38,715 bases of DNA, from the NCBI GenBank assembly GCA_009746045.1, contig RPFO01001741.1, positions 1 to 38,715 on the forward strand. Reading direction: 5' to 3'. The notes beneath the pieces were generated by a model. It was not told the origin of the DNA, did no database searches, and was given only the letters and a program-made list of their open reading frames with translations. The DNA is from Mesostigma viride. Its lineage: Eukaryota; Streptophyta; Mesostigmatophyceae; Mesostigmatales; Mesostigmataceae. Below are positions 24,305 through 35,100 of this stretch, one piece after another (positions within the stretch are counted from its first letter, which is position 1; each line of letters opens with the position of its first letter). The translations under genes and the position numbers were made by a program.

Positions 24305-24505
24305 ATGGTGGAGGTTAAGGAGAGTTTGGCCAAAAGGCAAAGGACCGACACACTTCGACATAATGGAAGGAGTCTTCCATTGTACATCAAAAAAATAGTC
24401 GAGGATTACTGGCTCGCTTCCGATTCGACTCCTCGTCCGAGTCCGGTGATACCGGACAGTGTCAAAGTCTGGAAGGTTTCAGCACATCAATCGCACATTG
24501 AATAG
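24305..24505 (+). CDS. Small protein, 66 aa (cargo gene 3)
   Basis: I do not recognise it. The ATG is three bases after CGCGCAG. The product is basic at the N-terminus (KRQRTDTLRHNGR) with a possible short helix (LYIKKIVEDYWLA) and a Ser/Pro-rich end. A TAG stop at 24503 is followed 33 nt later by a hairpin motif. A DNA transposon begins 83 bp after the stop, so the natural 3' end is disrupted. Support for coding is positional (same strand, same start context), not homology. Confidence 0.45.
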   Translation: MVEVKESLAKRQRTDTLRHNGRSLPLYIKKIVEDYWLASDSTPRPSPVIPDSVKVWKVSAHQSHIE

Positions 24506-24537
24506 ATAATGTTTTATCGCCATATTGCTGTTCGACA

Positions 24538-24559
24538 AGTTGCGCCTTGGGGCGTTTCT
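24538..24559 (+). repeat. Hairpin motif in the 3' region of gene 3
   Basis: AGTTGCGCC-TTGG-GGCGTTTCT: a four-base loop between arms GCGCC and GGCGT, with one wobble pair in RNA. Confidence 0.8.
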
Positions 24560-24587
24560 TTGCGCCAAATTTAAACCTTCGTATTAA

Positions 24588-26304
24588 CTCGTCGTCTGTC
24601 CCTGGTCCTCTACGGAGGACTGAGTTGAACTCAGTCCTCTCTAGAGGACCGAGTTTTTGGGTTTCGTAGAAAATTCGCCCCGGTCAGAATGTTTGACAAA
24701 AAATTTCTCTCAAAATTGATTCAAATACTACGTGAAAAGATCTTTCTTGGACATATTTTTGGGATTTTTTTGGATTTGGTATGAGCGGCTAAATGTACGG
24801 TCAAAGTACAGGTGGTAAGGGTACTTTTCCACGTGAAACGCGAGTTCCGGAAATGCACGACCTAGCCATGGCGGCTCGCGCCCATGCATGCAGTTTACGT
24901 TTGCGGACGATTTAGCCGTCCAAACTCAGTAAATAGATTTAACATGCCCTAAAGATGATATAAATCAATTTTTAGCTCGCGGGGATGCGATTTACCCGGT
25001 GTCGGCACTGTTCTTGCTGGAAAAAACTGCGATAAGGCAGGTCGACGGAATTGATTACTGCGCTTGCTTTCCGGCGCAATTTCAATGGCTGATAGGTTTC
25101 TTTCTACATTTTAACATGAATTGTATTAGAATATATTGAGTGACAGTATAGATTTGATGATCTCGACCATTCTGTCACGTCATGGTCTATGTGCCGCAAA
25201 GTGCCACTTTTGCGGGCACCGCCTGGGCCAAGGTAACGCCAGCCGTGCCAGGTAAAGCCGGATAATCGTTGCCTCTTCGTTCCTTGATGTTCGTACATGA
25301 GTTTAAGCTTGCGAGGCGTTGTCAGGTTCAAGTCTTGATGCTCTTTCTTGACCGTTGCCTGCCCCTCTCTAAAACCCCCTTTTCAGATGATGTTAGCAGG
25401 CATTTGCCTTAACCCAGTGTAGTTGTGCAGGGTTTTAGGAGCTGTGCAGGTTTAAACACCTTCATAGATGTTAGTTATTCTTTTGCTACGTTCATACTGC
25501 ATGATTGTGTGGCCACGGGCTGCGTCAAGGGTGCATTCAAGCTTTTACGGGTGAGTGAAAAGTCTTGGTGACAAACCACTGCCATCATGTGCCAGCAACT
25601 ATGTTGGCCACATCATGGCAAAGCAACACAGTTATAGCCATATCTATTGTTGTTTGAAACAATGGAAATATGCTTAACCTACCCATTATATTGGTGGTTG
25701 GCACTTATAACATAACCCTTTGTTGGTAGGTATCCAAGCCCATTCCCTACATGCATGCATAGGCTCTCACTACATGATAAGGTATGATATACCTGAAGTA
25801 TGATGATGCAAGTGTGTTGTCCTGTAATGCTTGAAGGGAAATGAGTTGATTGGGATGGTTGGTGGCCACGGTGATGTAGTATGACCGCACTTACATGCTA
25901 GCAAAGTTAGCAAAAGCCCCATTCCTCTCCTGAGGACTGAGAGTTTTTTAATTGTTTCAGGCAGTTGCAGTGGCCAAATGGAGCCCAGTTTTTTGCCACG
26001 CTTCAAGAACTATGTTGTTTACATGCCTATATTTTTCTTCATGCACCAGGATTTGATTGAAATTTTCCCACTCGTTCTCATCCCGAAAAATGCAAATTCG
26101 CGAGGGGCGCCCAACGTCCGTGTAATTTTCAGGTGTTCGGGTCAAGTTTTCACATATGCAGTATTTTTGCCAACAAAATGATATCTAGTACACCCCAGAT
26201 CCACATCAAAACATTTGGGATGGACCCCCCACCTAGTCGCTACACGCGGTTGAAAATTGTCAACTCAGTCCTCCTGTGAGGACTGAGTTGGGACAGACGA
26301 CGAG
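24588..26304. mobile_element. 1,717-bp non-autonomous transposon flanked by TTAA
   Basis: Perfect 15-bp inverted termini, CTCGTCGTCTGTCCC at 24588-24602 and its complement at 26290-26304. TTAA flanks both sides (24584-24587 and 26305-26308), as expected of TTAA-specific transposons (piggyBac-like, Kolobok and Sola3 groups). Subterminal palindromes lie just inside both ends: GGACTGAGTT-G-AACTCAGTCC near 24618-24638, and CAACTCAGTCCTC-CTGT-GAGGACTGAGTTG near 26261-26290. No open frame above about 78 codons, so it must be mobilised in trans. It separates gene 3 from AATAAA at 26307. Confidence 0.88.
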
Positions 26305-26390
26305 TTAATAAACAAGTACAATAAAAAAATTTCAAAACGTTTTTTGAATTTTATTTTCCGGGGCCGGTATGTTATCGTAACTTGTCGCAG

Positions 26391-27257
26391 ATGTCCGGTT
26401 CGACGGAAGATTCGTCCGATTCGTCTAGTCACCTCCTGATGGAGGATTGGCAACGACTTCAACAACACCAAGCGGTTGCCACTGTCATTCAGAGTGTTGC
26501 TCGCTCAATAGGGGCGCCGCGCAAGTGTGATGTGTCCACTTGCAAGAAAACCGCTCTCGGATTTGACTTGTATTGCCGAAAGCACGAAGAACATTCTCGT
26601 CACATCGAAAATGCCCTCAGTCGCGGACTTGGAATGGCGGGCGCCCTCGGACCTGGATTGGCGGGGGGGGCCCTGCGACTTCGCCTGGACATGACTGTCG
26701 GAGAGGTCTTGGGTGTAAATTTTGATTTCACCAGGGGAGACGAGTATTTCCTTGAAGATTGGATAGTCAAAGACTCCGCGACAGGTGCGGACTTGGCAAA
26801 GGGAGGCTACGTTGCCGGCGCCCAAGAAAATGGTTGGAGTAGCTTGAGATGCTTTTTGATGACGACACCTTTTGCCGACTCGCGTGACACGGATGTAAGC
26901 GAACTTTATCGGCGTATGTGTTTTGCACTCGCCGACATTCCGCTGATAACTCAACGAGAGTTCGATTTTCGCGTGGAAACAAAAGCCAAAGCGATTGTAT
27001 CCGGCGTGAAGGCGATTGTGGAGGAGGAGCAGGATTCTCTGTGTGCAGAGTATTTGGAGAGAGTGGCCCCGATGAAGACGAGGAGGTCCGAAATCTATCC
27101 TGACACCGGCAACAAGGAGGCAAAGTTGGTGGCCGCCAAAGAAGAGATGTTCGCTCGTGTCGATGAAATGGCGGCGAAAGAGGTTCCGAGAGTTCGCTCG
27201 ATCGGTTGTTGCAAAACCTGCAGAGAGTGGAACGAGTCGCGGGACAGTCTATATTGA
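26391..27257 (+). CDS. C-x4-C-x10-C-x2-H protein, 288 aa (cargo gene 4)
   Basis: The ATG abuts CTTGTCGCAG. A Ser-rich start is followed by a helical segment (residues 16-40) and a zinc-finger-like motif C46-x4-C51-x10-C62-x2-H65, then basic and acidic segments. The C-terminus has C-C-x2-C (SIGCCKTC). The same finger spacing occurs in gene 5, so the two are probably paralogues. The spacing resembles the C3H-type potential DNA-binding domain of KANSL2/INO80D proteins, a loose comparison only. A hairpin motif begins five nt after the stop and a second copy lies 144 bp downstream. AATAAA is at 27474. Confidence 0.75.
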   Translation: MSGSTEDSSDSSSHLLMEDWQRLQQHQAVATVIQSVARSIGAPRKCDVSTCKKTALGFDLYCRKHEEHSRHIENALSRGLGMAGALGPGLAGGALRLRLDMTVGEVLGVNFDFTRGDEYFLEDWIVKDSATGADLAKGGYVAGAQENGWSSLRCFLMTTPFADSRDTDVSELYRRMCFALADIPLITQREFDFRVETKAKAIVSGVKAIVEEEQDSLCAEYLERVAPMKTRRSEIYPDTGNKEAKLVAAKEEMFARVDEMAAKEVPRVRSIGCCKTCREWNESRDSLY

Positions 27258-27261
27258 TATG

Positions 27262-27283
27262 AGTTGCGCCCGCCGGCGTTTCT
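27262..27283 (+). repeat. Hairpin motif immediately after the gene 4 stop
   Basis: AGTTGCGCC-CGCC-GGCGTTTCT, starting five nt after the TGA. Confidence 0.8.
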
Positions 27284-27400
27284 CTGGTTTGAATGCCCCC
27301 CCTCTACATACACATTATATTGTCTGGACATTCGTATGTAGTGACAATCGTAGTCGATGTGATTGCCATTCGTTTGTACGTAGAAAGTGGTTGTTGAGGA

Positions 27401-27422
27401 AGTTGCGCCCCAGGGCGTTTCT
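27401..27422 (+). repeat. Second hairpin motif in the gene 4 3' region
   Basis: AGTTGCGCC-CCAG-GGCGTTTCT. The arms are conserved and the four central bases differ from the neighbouring copy. Confidence 0.8.
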
Positions 27423-27493
27423 TTGTTGCATTTTCTTCAAATTTTAGCTCGCATAAATAGATGAAGATGACTTAATAAATGCCAGTTTTTTTT

Positions 27494-27536
27494 AATAATA
27501 TAAACTACTCGCGGCCGGTATGTTCTGGTTTCGCAG
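27494..27536 (+). promoter_or_regulatory. Conserved pre-start region of gene 5
   Basis: GCGGCCGGTATGTT precedes TTTCGCAG|ATGTCC. Gene 4 has GGGGCCGGTATGTT ahead of TTGTCGCAG|ATGTCC (26360-26396), and gene 6 has GACTCGTATGTT ahead of TTGTTGCAG|ATG. The common GTATGTT at a similar distance from the AG suggests a splice or leader signal. Confidence 0.55.
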
Positions 27537-28229
27537 ATGTCCAGTCTGACGGTCGACATAAGGGGACGTCCATATCAGGACGCTGTTTTCCGGATTTTTG
27601 AGAAGGATCCCGAAAAGAAGTGCCGGGATAGGAAATGTAAAAAGCTGTCAATTACCGACATGGGTCTGTGTGGGGAACACATCGTAGCTTTTGGAAAGGA
27701 CATGATTTCCCGTCATTTGCAACAATACGTTGACAACAATTGTGTGGGAGGGGCGCAGATGGACGTCCTTCTTGAGGATGGAGTGGACGGAGCCAAAAGG
27801 GCTGTAATTCGGCTGTCGGAAATGGATGATGACAAAGAGGACGTGAACATTCGCCTTAAGAGGCACGACGATAACACGGCCGATTGTGTGTTTGGGTCTC
27901 GAGGAATGGCGGATGAGAGGCAGGTCTTCCATGATGCCGCGGAGAAGGTGGTGGAATGGATGATGGGTTGGTCAAATCTTGACGTTCGCATATTCAACCG
28001 TCTGACGTCTGATTTCCTTCTTAGGGGAAGTTTCAAGATGGTTGACCGTGCAAGGCAGTCCAGGAACCAGGTATCCCTTTCCATGGCCAGTCCGATCGCA
28101 CGCATGATTAAGGGGGCCCTCTTCCGCGCAACCTTGCCTCGAGATTTCGAAAATACCGTGAAGGGCTCGACCGAAAATCAGCAGCGATTTCCCATTCGCG
28201 AACCACTTATGGGTCGACGGAGGTGGTAA
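27537..28229 (+). CDS. C-x4-C-x10-C-x2-H protein, 230 aa (cargo gene 5)
   Basis: The ATG abuts GTTTCGCAG. The motif C29-x4-C34-x10-C45-x2-H48 matches the spacing in gene 4 and, like it, has two lysines after the second cysteine. The C-terminal half is rich in Arg and Lys (RARQSRNQVS, REPLMGRRRW), compatible with nucleic-acid binding. No other known domain. Two hairpin motifs follow the stop (28310 and 28423). The function is unknown; I infer only that genes 4 and 5 arose by duplication. Confidence 0.75.
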   Translation: MSSLTVDIRGRPYQDAVFRIFEKDPEKKCRDRKCKKLSITDMGLCGEHIVAFGKDMISRHLQQYVDNNCVGGAQMDVLLEDGVDGAKRAVIRLSEMDDDKEDVNIRLKRHDDNTADCVFGSRGMADERQVFHDAAEKVVEWMMGWSNLDVRIFNRLTSDFLLRGSFKMVDRARQSRNQVSLSMASPIARMIKGALFRATLPRDFENTVKGSTENQQRFPIREPLMGRRRW

Positions 28230-28309
28230 CGGAATTTTTTTGCATTTCCTTGCCAAATGATTCTTTATGAGGGACATAGAGTTGTTTGTATAGAGAGTGA
28301 ATTGACGAA

Positions 28310-28331
28310 AGTTGCGACGGCGGTCGCATCT
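28310..28331 (+). repeat. Hairpin motif, perfectly paired version
   Basis: AGTTGCGAC-GGCG-GTCGCATCT. The arms GCGAC and GTCGC pair over all five positions. In this copy both variable positions have changed together. Confidence 0.8.
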
Positions 28332-28422
28332 TTTAGTGCGTCGTTCTCTTGTTATGAATCTCTGTTCATTCTGAATTATAACGTTGTTTGTACCTTGACA
28401 TAATGATGCATTTTTTGTATTG

Positions 28423-28444
28423 AGTTGCGACGTGGGGCGCATCT
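28423..28444 (+). repeat. Hairpin motif ahead of gene 6
   Basis: AGTTGCGAC-GTGG-GGCGCATCT, 50 nt before the gene 6 start codon. It lies either in the 3' region of gene 5 or in a leader intron of gene 6. Confidence 0.75.
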
Positions 28445-28493
28445 TCCTGCTGACTCGTATGTTTTTTCCAATTTTTTTGTTTTGTTGTTGCAG

Positions 28494-29132
28494 ATGGAAA
28501 AGGGCGGCCCTACATCGCAGGTGGTCGGCGACTCTCCCCCTAGGGGGGAAGGGTCAGAAGGGCAACCAGTTCAGGCCCAAGGCGCCTCCCCACAACAGCC
28601 TCCTCACAAGCGTGCAAGGGAGGGCACGCCGCCCCCAATGGTGGAATCTGGTGTCAGCTTTGCCGCGGTCACTGGGAAGGATGAGTACCACGGTGGTCTT
28701 GAGATGGTGGACGATCCGGTTAAGCGGATTCAGATTGAGCGGTTTGAGCGACTCGCGAATGGCACTCGTGAACAGCAATTCGCGCTGTACCAAGACATCC
28801 TTAATGACAAACCTGAAGTCGCCAAGGTGCCTTATACCTCCAAGCGCACATTCATGCCTCGTTTCGAAACCCTGCTCCAGCAGGAGCTAAGGTTGCGTCG
28901 GTTGGCTCAGAATGCGCCAGAGACAGTAGCCGCCGCGCCCTCCCATGCCGCGCCTGCCGCAGTAGCCCAAAAGAGGGGGGAGAGTGTGCACGAGTCGGCC
29001 GCAGTGCCCTCAACCGCAAGGGATCCCCCCGCGACTTCCAAGCCGGTCGCGACGGGCGATATGCCCCCGCCGCGGCAAGGGGAAGGGGGAAGGGGGTCGA
29101 TGGAGGGGAAGTCCTCGATGTTTTCGATATGA
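28494..29132 (+). CDS. Gene 6, first exon frame as it stands (212 aa)
   Basis: If read without correction the frame stops at 29132. Residues 1-60 are Pro/Gly/Ser-rich; residues 75-145 are more ordered (EYHGGLEMVDDPVKRIQIERF and what follows). After about residue 200 the alternative frame (DVFDMTLGNLEGGG) leads straight to a consensus donor at 29168, which is why I think the frame continues there. Confidence 0.5.
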   Translation: MEKGGPTSQVVGDSPPRGEGSEGQPVQAQGASPQQPPHKRAREGTPPPMVESGVSFAAVTGKDEYHGGLEMVDDPVKRIQIERFERLANGTREQQFALYQDILNDKPEVAKVPYTSKRTFMPRFETLLQQELRLRRLAQNAPETVAAAPSHAAPAAVAQKRGESVHESAAVPSTARDPPATSKPVATGDMPPPRQGEGGRGSMEGKSSMFSI

Positions 29133-32100
29133 CGCTGGGCAATTTGGAAGGTGGCGGGCCGATCTTCGTAAGTCTCCGCCCATTTAATTGATGTCGTGAA
29201 ATACAATACGCATTTTTTTGCAATATTCGCCAGACATGTCATTTCCGACAACTAAGCGGATTTTTACTTTCCGTTGAAATGTTCGCAGGGCCGGCAAGAG
29301 GATGTGGTGCAAGAGAAGCCCGCTCAATGGCGGGAAGCACCCAGGTACATGAGTGCGTCAGATTCCTCTCCGGTTTACTTGTATTGAAAAGGTTTGCGTG
29401 CGTATATCCTTGTTTATTTTTGTAGTAATTTTTTTCTTGTGAATGGACAATCGCGTTTGCTATTTTTACAGGGAAGTCCGTTCGAGCAGCAAGAGGGCGG
29501 TGAGAGGAGGGGAAGTGGATCTTACGGTGGTTCCACTGCAGAGGGGGGAAGGGTAAGTTACCGTTGACTTAGTAATCGAAAGTTTAGGTTCGTCCTCAAT
29601 GGACAGAGTTACGACGGCCGGCGTTTCTTTACACTTTTCTTACATTAAAAATCTTCCGTTGATAATGTTCTTGCAGGAAGCCGGTCGTCAGGGTGGGGCA
29701 AATCTCCAGGGAGAGGGGGCTATCGCTGTCGGTGAGCCTGTGTCAGAGGGCGCGGGTGGAAGCGACGGCGATACTGCGAAAATGACACGCTTTAAGGAGC
29801 AAGCGGATGCTTATAAACTGAGGACGTTGGCAAAGCGGGTTGTGGCCGAGGTGAGAACGGAAACAGCCCCACCTGAGGTACGGAACCAGATGATGACTCT
29901 CCATCAAGTCGCTGAGTTGATCGTGAAGAATGCGTGCGCGCCCGATGGCGCCACACAGCCTGAGGAGATCCCGAGCGCCAAGGCCTTGATAAAGTGGATG
30001 CAGGAGAACCTGTTCGAGGGCAAAGCGAAGGAGAGGAAGTGTAAACTGTTGACGGTGACGATGGCGGACGCCAAGACTCTGATCAAGATGTTGAAGGAAC
30101 ACGATGCCCGCCGGGACAAGTCTCCGAAGATCGCGAAGGGGTCGAAGAAAGCGGCTGAAGCAGCAGCGGTTGAGGGGAATGAGGTAAGTCTACCTCTGTT
30201 GTGAGGGGGGCTTTGTTCTTGAGGTCCACGTTTCATGTAGGTTGCGACGGCCGGCGTTTCTCAAGTGTGACATTTACTTTTTCCTTTTGGTTATGCTTTC
30301 CTGATTTTTTCTATCATTGTTGAGGGAAATGAGCCAAGTGTACCTCTGTTGTGAGGGGGCTTCTTGAGATCCAGGTTTCATGTAGGTTGCGACGGCCGGC
30401 GTTTCTTAAGTGTGACACTTCCTTTTGACTATGCTTTCCTGATTTTTTCATCATTGTTAAGGGGAACGAGGTAAGTGTACCTCTGTTGTGAGGGGGGCTT
30501 TGATGTTGAGGTTCAGGTTTCATGTAGGTTGCGACGGCCGGCGTTTCTCAATCGACATTTACTTTTTCCTTTTGGTTATGCTTTCCTGATTTTTTCGCAT
30601 CACTGCAGTACGTGCAGGCCGAGAGGGCGACCCACGCGGCCATCCTGTACTCAATCAGCCTCGACCAGCACGCGCGCAGCTCGGATGTGGAAGTAGCGAG
30701 TACGTGGACTGCTGCCGTCGACGAACACCAGAAGGGACTCTCCGAAGCACTTGCGACCTACAAGGGGAAGGCGCTGAAGGGAAAGGGGAAAGGAAAGGAG
30801 GTGGAGGTTGCGGATGCTCCCGTGTCTCTGCTTGAGAAATGGGAGAAGTCCCCGGTGTCGCAGGATGATGATGACATCCTGGATGTGAACGATGAGATCG
30901 CGAAGGGCAAACGGTTGCGGAAGCAGCTTGCCGTTCAGCCTCGGGACCTCGATGAGATGTCCAAAGCCTTGGTGCATCGAAATCGGGTGTGGACAAGGAA
31001 CCTGTTCGTTGGGCCTCAGAAGCTCCTCGCACGAGACTTGCATCTGTCTAGAGCCGAGCAGAACGCCACCATTTTTGCAAACTCGGAGTCCGACTACGGC
31101 CACGACAAGCTGGTGATTCCTGTGTGGCGGTACTCGTTCCAGTTTTTGGCTGACCGGTGCCCCAACAGTTTTCATGACTGGATGAAAAAGGAAGGCACCC
31201 AGCGTCAGCTCGCGCAACTCTTCGGGGAGATGGGGGGGCACGGACAATGAAGGCTGGCTACGCTCGCGCAATGACTGACAAAGAGATTGATATCTACCTG
31301 CGAACGAGCTCGGCCAAGGAGATGGCCGAAGCTGCTTCCACCGCGGTTCTGACAGGACCGGCCGATATTCTGGACGATCTTAAGCCCGTGGACGTGAGAA
31401 AGGCCGCGCTTTTGGACAGTTTGTGCAAGTCCGCCTGGGAGATGGCTCCACTCGAGAGAAAGCCACCGTTGCCGCCAGCCATTTGCGGCTTTCTCGTGCT
31501 GGACGGGAACCACTTTACCACACTCATCAAATCGGTGAAATTCGAACTGGTCACCCCAAATATGACCGTGGACCAAAGATCTGTGTGGTACAAGGCAATG
31601 CTGAATGGTTTCATGAAGGCGGAAAAGCTCAGGGTCGTTGCGCGGGGAGGGAAGGAGCAGGAGGTCACGAAGACCGTGGCCGCGGCGAAGCTGGAGGAGT
31701 GGGCAACTGATTGGACGAATTTCGGGGGGGTGGACGTGCAGATGCTCAAGGGTGAGACCATCCTGCCGACCTGGTGGCAGATCCGTGAACAGAAGGTAAG
31801 CCAGGTTGCGACCGCCGGCGTTTCTATAAGTGGTTTTCTTGTGTTAATTTCAGTATGCCATTAGTTCGGTCAAGATGCGACCGCCGGCGTTTCTATAAGG
31901 GGTTTTCATGTTCCACCATATTTTGGTCAAGATGCGACCGCCGGCGTTTCTGTGAGTCGCTTTATTGTTCTCAGTTGAGTTGTGCTTATTTGGGAGGACT
32001 GTCGATGTGTCTCTGCGCGTTTTGCCATACGGCGATGCAGGTTTCCGAACGAGTCGGCGAGATGATCGCATTGTCAGGCAGCTCGGGAACGCCATGAACG

Positions 32101-35100
32101 CGGAGGACACAGCCCAAGCCAAGGCAACGTGGGGCTCAGCGCTGGGGGATGTGCACCGGGCCTACCAGGCATATGGACCCGTCAAGAGAGGGAAGGGCGT
32201 GTCTCTCCCAACTCCTCTGTACGGCAAGATCTGGGCGATTGTGAAGCCCTTTTGGCAGAAAGGAGAGCAAGCCAAGGCCGAAGGGGACGGCGCCGGCGAC
32301 AAGGCAGGGGGGCTGAAGAGACGACAAGTGGGGGCCGGACCAGAAGAACTTCATGCAGCGCTGGCTGTTCTGGTGTGAGGACCCTTTGAAGCCCGTTGTC
32401 GACGGCAAGCCGGCGATCGCACAGGATATCGCGGCTCGGCAAGACTTCCTTGACGCGCGCCCTAAAGACAAGGCGCACGAACTGTCCATTTTCACCGCGC
32501 ATCGGGAACTTGCGAGTTTCCAGTACTTCGACAGCCTGATCCAAGCGCCGATCATGTCCTGTGAGGCCCCTCCCAGCAACCTGATAAAAATAATGGAAGT
32601 CGCCAAGAATTTGAAAGAGGCGGCCGTGCAATTCGCCCACATCAAGTTCCTGGAGAACCCCCCCTGATGGCCGCTTGCAAACAACTAGACGGGACCTTCA
32701 ACCCCGTATTGGTGAGGGAGCACGTGTTTGGCGTGAAGCTGAAGGGCACCTTCGCCACGGACCTCGACAAGTTCATCGCCGACTGCCGCCTGACCAGAGA
32801 CTTTTGGCGGGTGGTCGTCACGGCCACGAGGGCGATCATTCTCACGCTGAGGGACCTTCCGCCGGCTAAAAGGAAAGTGGTCGACCAGAAGGACTGGAAG
32901 TTCCCGAGAGGGCTGCTCGCTTCCCACCCCCGTCATTTGTATGACGATTTGGGGGTGAAGACCAAACATCTGCTGGGTGTGCCAAAGGAGGCGGCGGCGG
33001 AGGTCGAGAAGGAGGTCGAGGAGGCGGCGGAGGAGGGGACTACCAAGGCCAAGAAGGGGTGGCGGGACAGGTTGGAAGCCTACAGCGATTGGAAGGGGGT
33101 GAGGATGGGATCCGACTGGATCGCATACAGGACAATGACATGGAAGGAAAACGAAAAAAGAAAGGATCTGGTGGTGACGAAGGTGGTGGACGAGTTGTGC
33201 ACGGGGTCTGACAAAATTCCTCGGTCGCTGAAGGACCAGGCGTTTGCTGTGCTGGACCTGGCAGCTGACAGCAACGAGAAGTGGAGGAACCTGCGCAAGT
33301 GGGACCCAGACTGCATTCCGGAGGAGCGCCACATTCCCAAACCCTCCTCGCATTTGCCCGGTCGTGTGGGATGTGGTTGACAAGATGACCAACGCCCTTT
33401 TTAGGGGACCCTGCAGAGTTCTGCTGGTGTTCGGGGAGCCCGCCCATATCCGCCGGTGGAAGCGCCTGGTCCGCCTTATCAAATATTGGCTTGTTGAAGA
33501 TGGGTGGGAAGACCTCGCCTACTTTGCCGACGACGATTCTTCGTCTGATGAGGATGATGATTCGGAGAAGGGGGAAGAGGGGGAGGAGGAAGTGGGGGAG
33601 GTGGATGAGGATGAGGATGAGGAGGAGGATGAGGAGGACGAGGAGGACGAGGAGGACGAGGAGGAGGAGGAGGAGGAGGAGGAGGAGGAGGAGGATATTG
33701 CTGAGGGGCACCCGCCCGGGGTGGGTGGGGGCAGGCGGAGGGGGAGAAAGGGGATGGGGAGGAGGGAGGAGGGGGGAGGGGGAGAGGGACGGGGGAGGAG
33801 ATGGAAGGGGAGGGAAAAAGCGCAGTCGGGATGATGGAGGCTCGCGTGATGAGACAATGGGGGGGGATGAAGACAACAGGGGGGGAGGTAAGCGCCAGCG
33901 TGCTGGTGAAGGAGACTCGAGGCCTGTCGTTGGAAACGCCGGCGGGCGTATCTGTGATGAGGAGGGGGATCGCCAGCGGGAGGGAGGCTCGCGGCCTGTT
34001 ACTGGAAACGCCGGCGGGCGTATCTGTGATGAGGAGGGGGATCGCCAGCAGGAAGGAGGCTCGCGGCCTGTTACTGGAAACGCCGGCGGGCGTATCTGTG
34101 ATGAGGAGGGGGATCGCCAGCAGGAAGGAGGCTCGCAGCCTGTTACTGGTAACGCCGGCGGGCGTATCTGTGATGAGGATGGGGATCGCCAGCAGGAAGC
34201 AGGCTCGCGGCCTGTTACTGGTAGCGCCGGCGGGCGTTCCCGATTTACGGGAGGCGGTCGTGTCCGACAGATGGGAATGAGGCCTCGTCAGGATTCATGG
34301 GGACCCCCGGTTGAGGGGACCCCCGCCCTCGCCTCGGTTTCTTTGGGTATGGATGACGATCCCGTACCGTCGTCAGGAAGGACGGTTGTGATGACTTTGC
34401 CCCCCCGCCCGACGGGGATGGAGCAATGCCCGGACACGATACTGCTGAATGAGGATGACGATCCGGTCCCGTCGGCTGACACGGATTTTGTTGCGAGCAC
34501 CCCACTGCAGAAGAGGGTATTGGAGGCTCGTAACGTGGAGGGTCCGCCGACAGTCTCAGGTGGAGGGCCGGCGTTTGCCGGATTGATGCGCCCGACTGAG
34601 GTGGTCGATGTTGAGGCGCCGCCAGGGACATCGAACGCACCGTTGACCGCATTGACGGATATCTTCGATCGAACAAGGATGCCCTTCCACGCTCCAACGG
34701 TACATTCGGCCGGTAAATTTCATTTTCAATAAACGAGTTTAATAAGTACCTTAATATATTTCTACATAAGTTTTTTTGCATCAGTCCATGGCTTCATTGA
34801 TTTCTCACACGACCCTTCCGTATTCATGTTAATTGGCATGTGCTTACGTGCAGGGAAAGGCGAAGAAGAAACTCCAGTTCGGTTTCCCCGTGGATCCGCG
34901 TTGGGACTGTGTCCGGAGAGGCCGGCCGTGTTGTTGGCCAGGCCGCGGTCGGCGCACCAGTTGCACAACCGGGGGCGGGAGGGGCCTCCCTCCCACCCAA
35001 CGCACCCCACGCACCACCCTTACCGTGCGGTCAGCCAGAAAAAACGTACGAAGAGTTGATGGCAGAGGCGGCGGCTGCGCAGGGGCAGAAGGCAAAACGT

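Noticed and set aside
33040-33876. Minus-strand Pro/Leu/Ser-rich frame opposite the acidic tract of gene 6
   Set aside because: It is the complement of GAG/GAC-rich and G-rich coding sequence and has no credible N- or C-terminal sequence.
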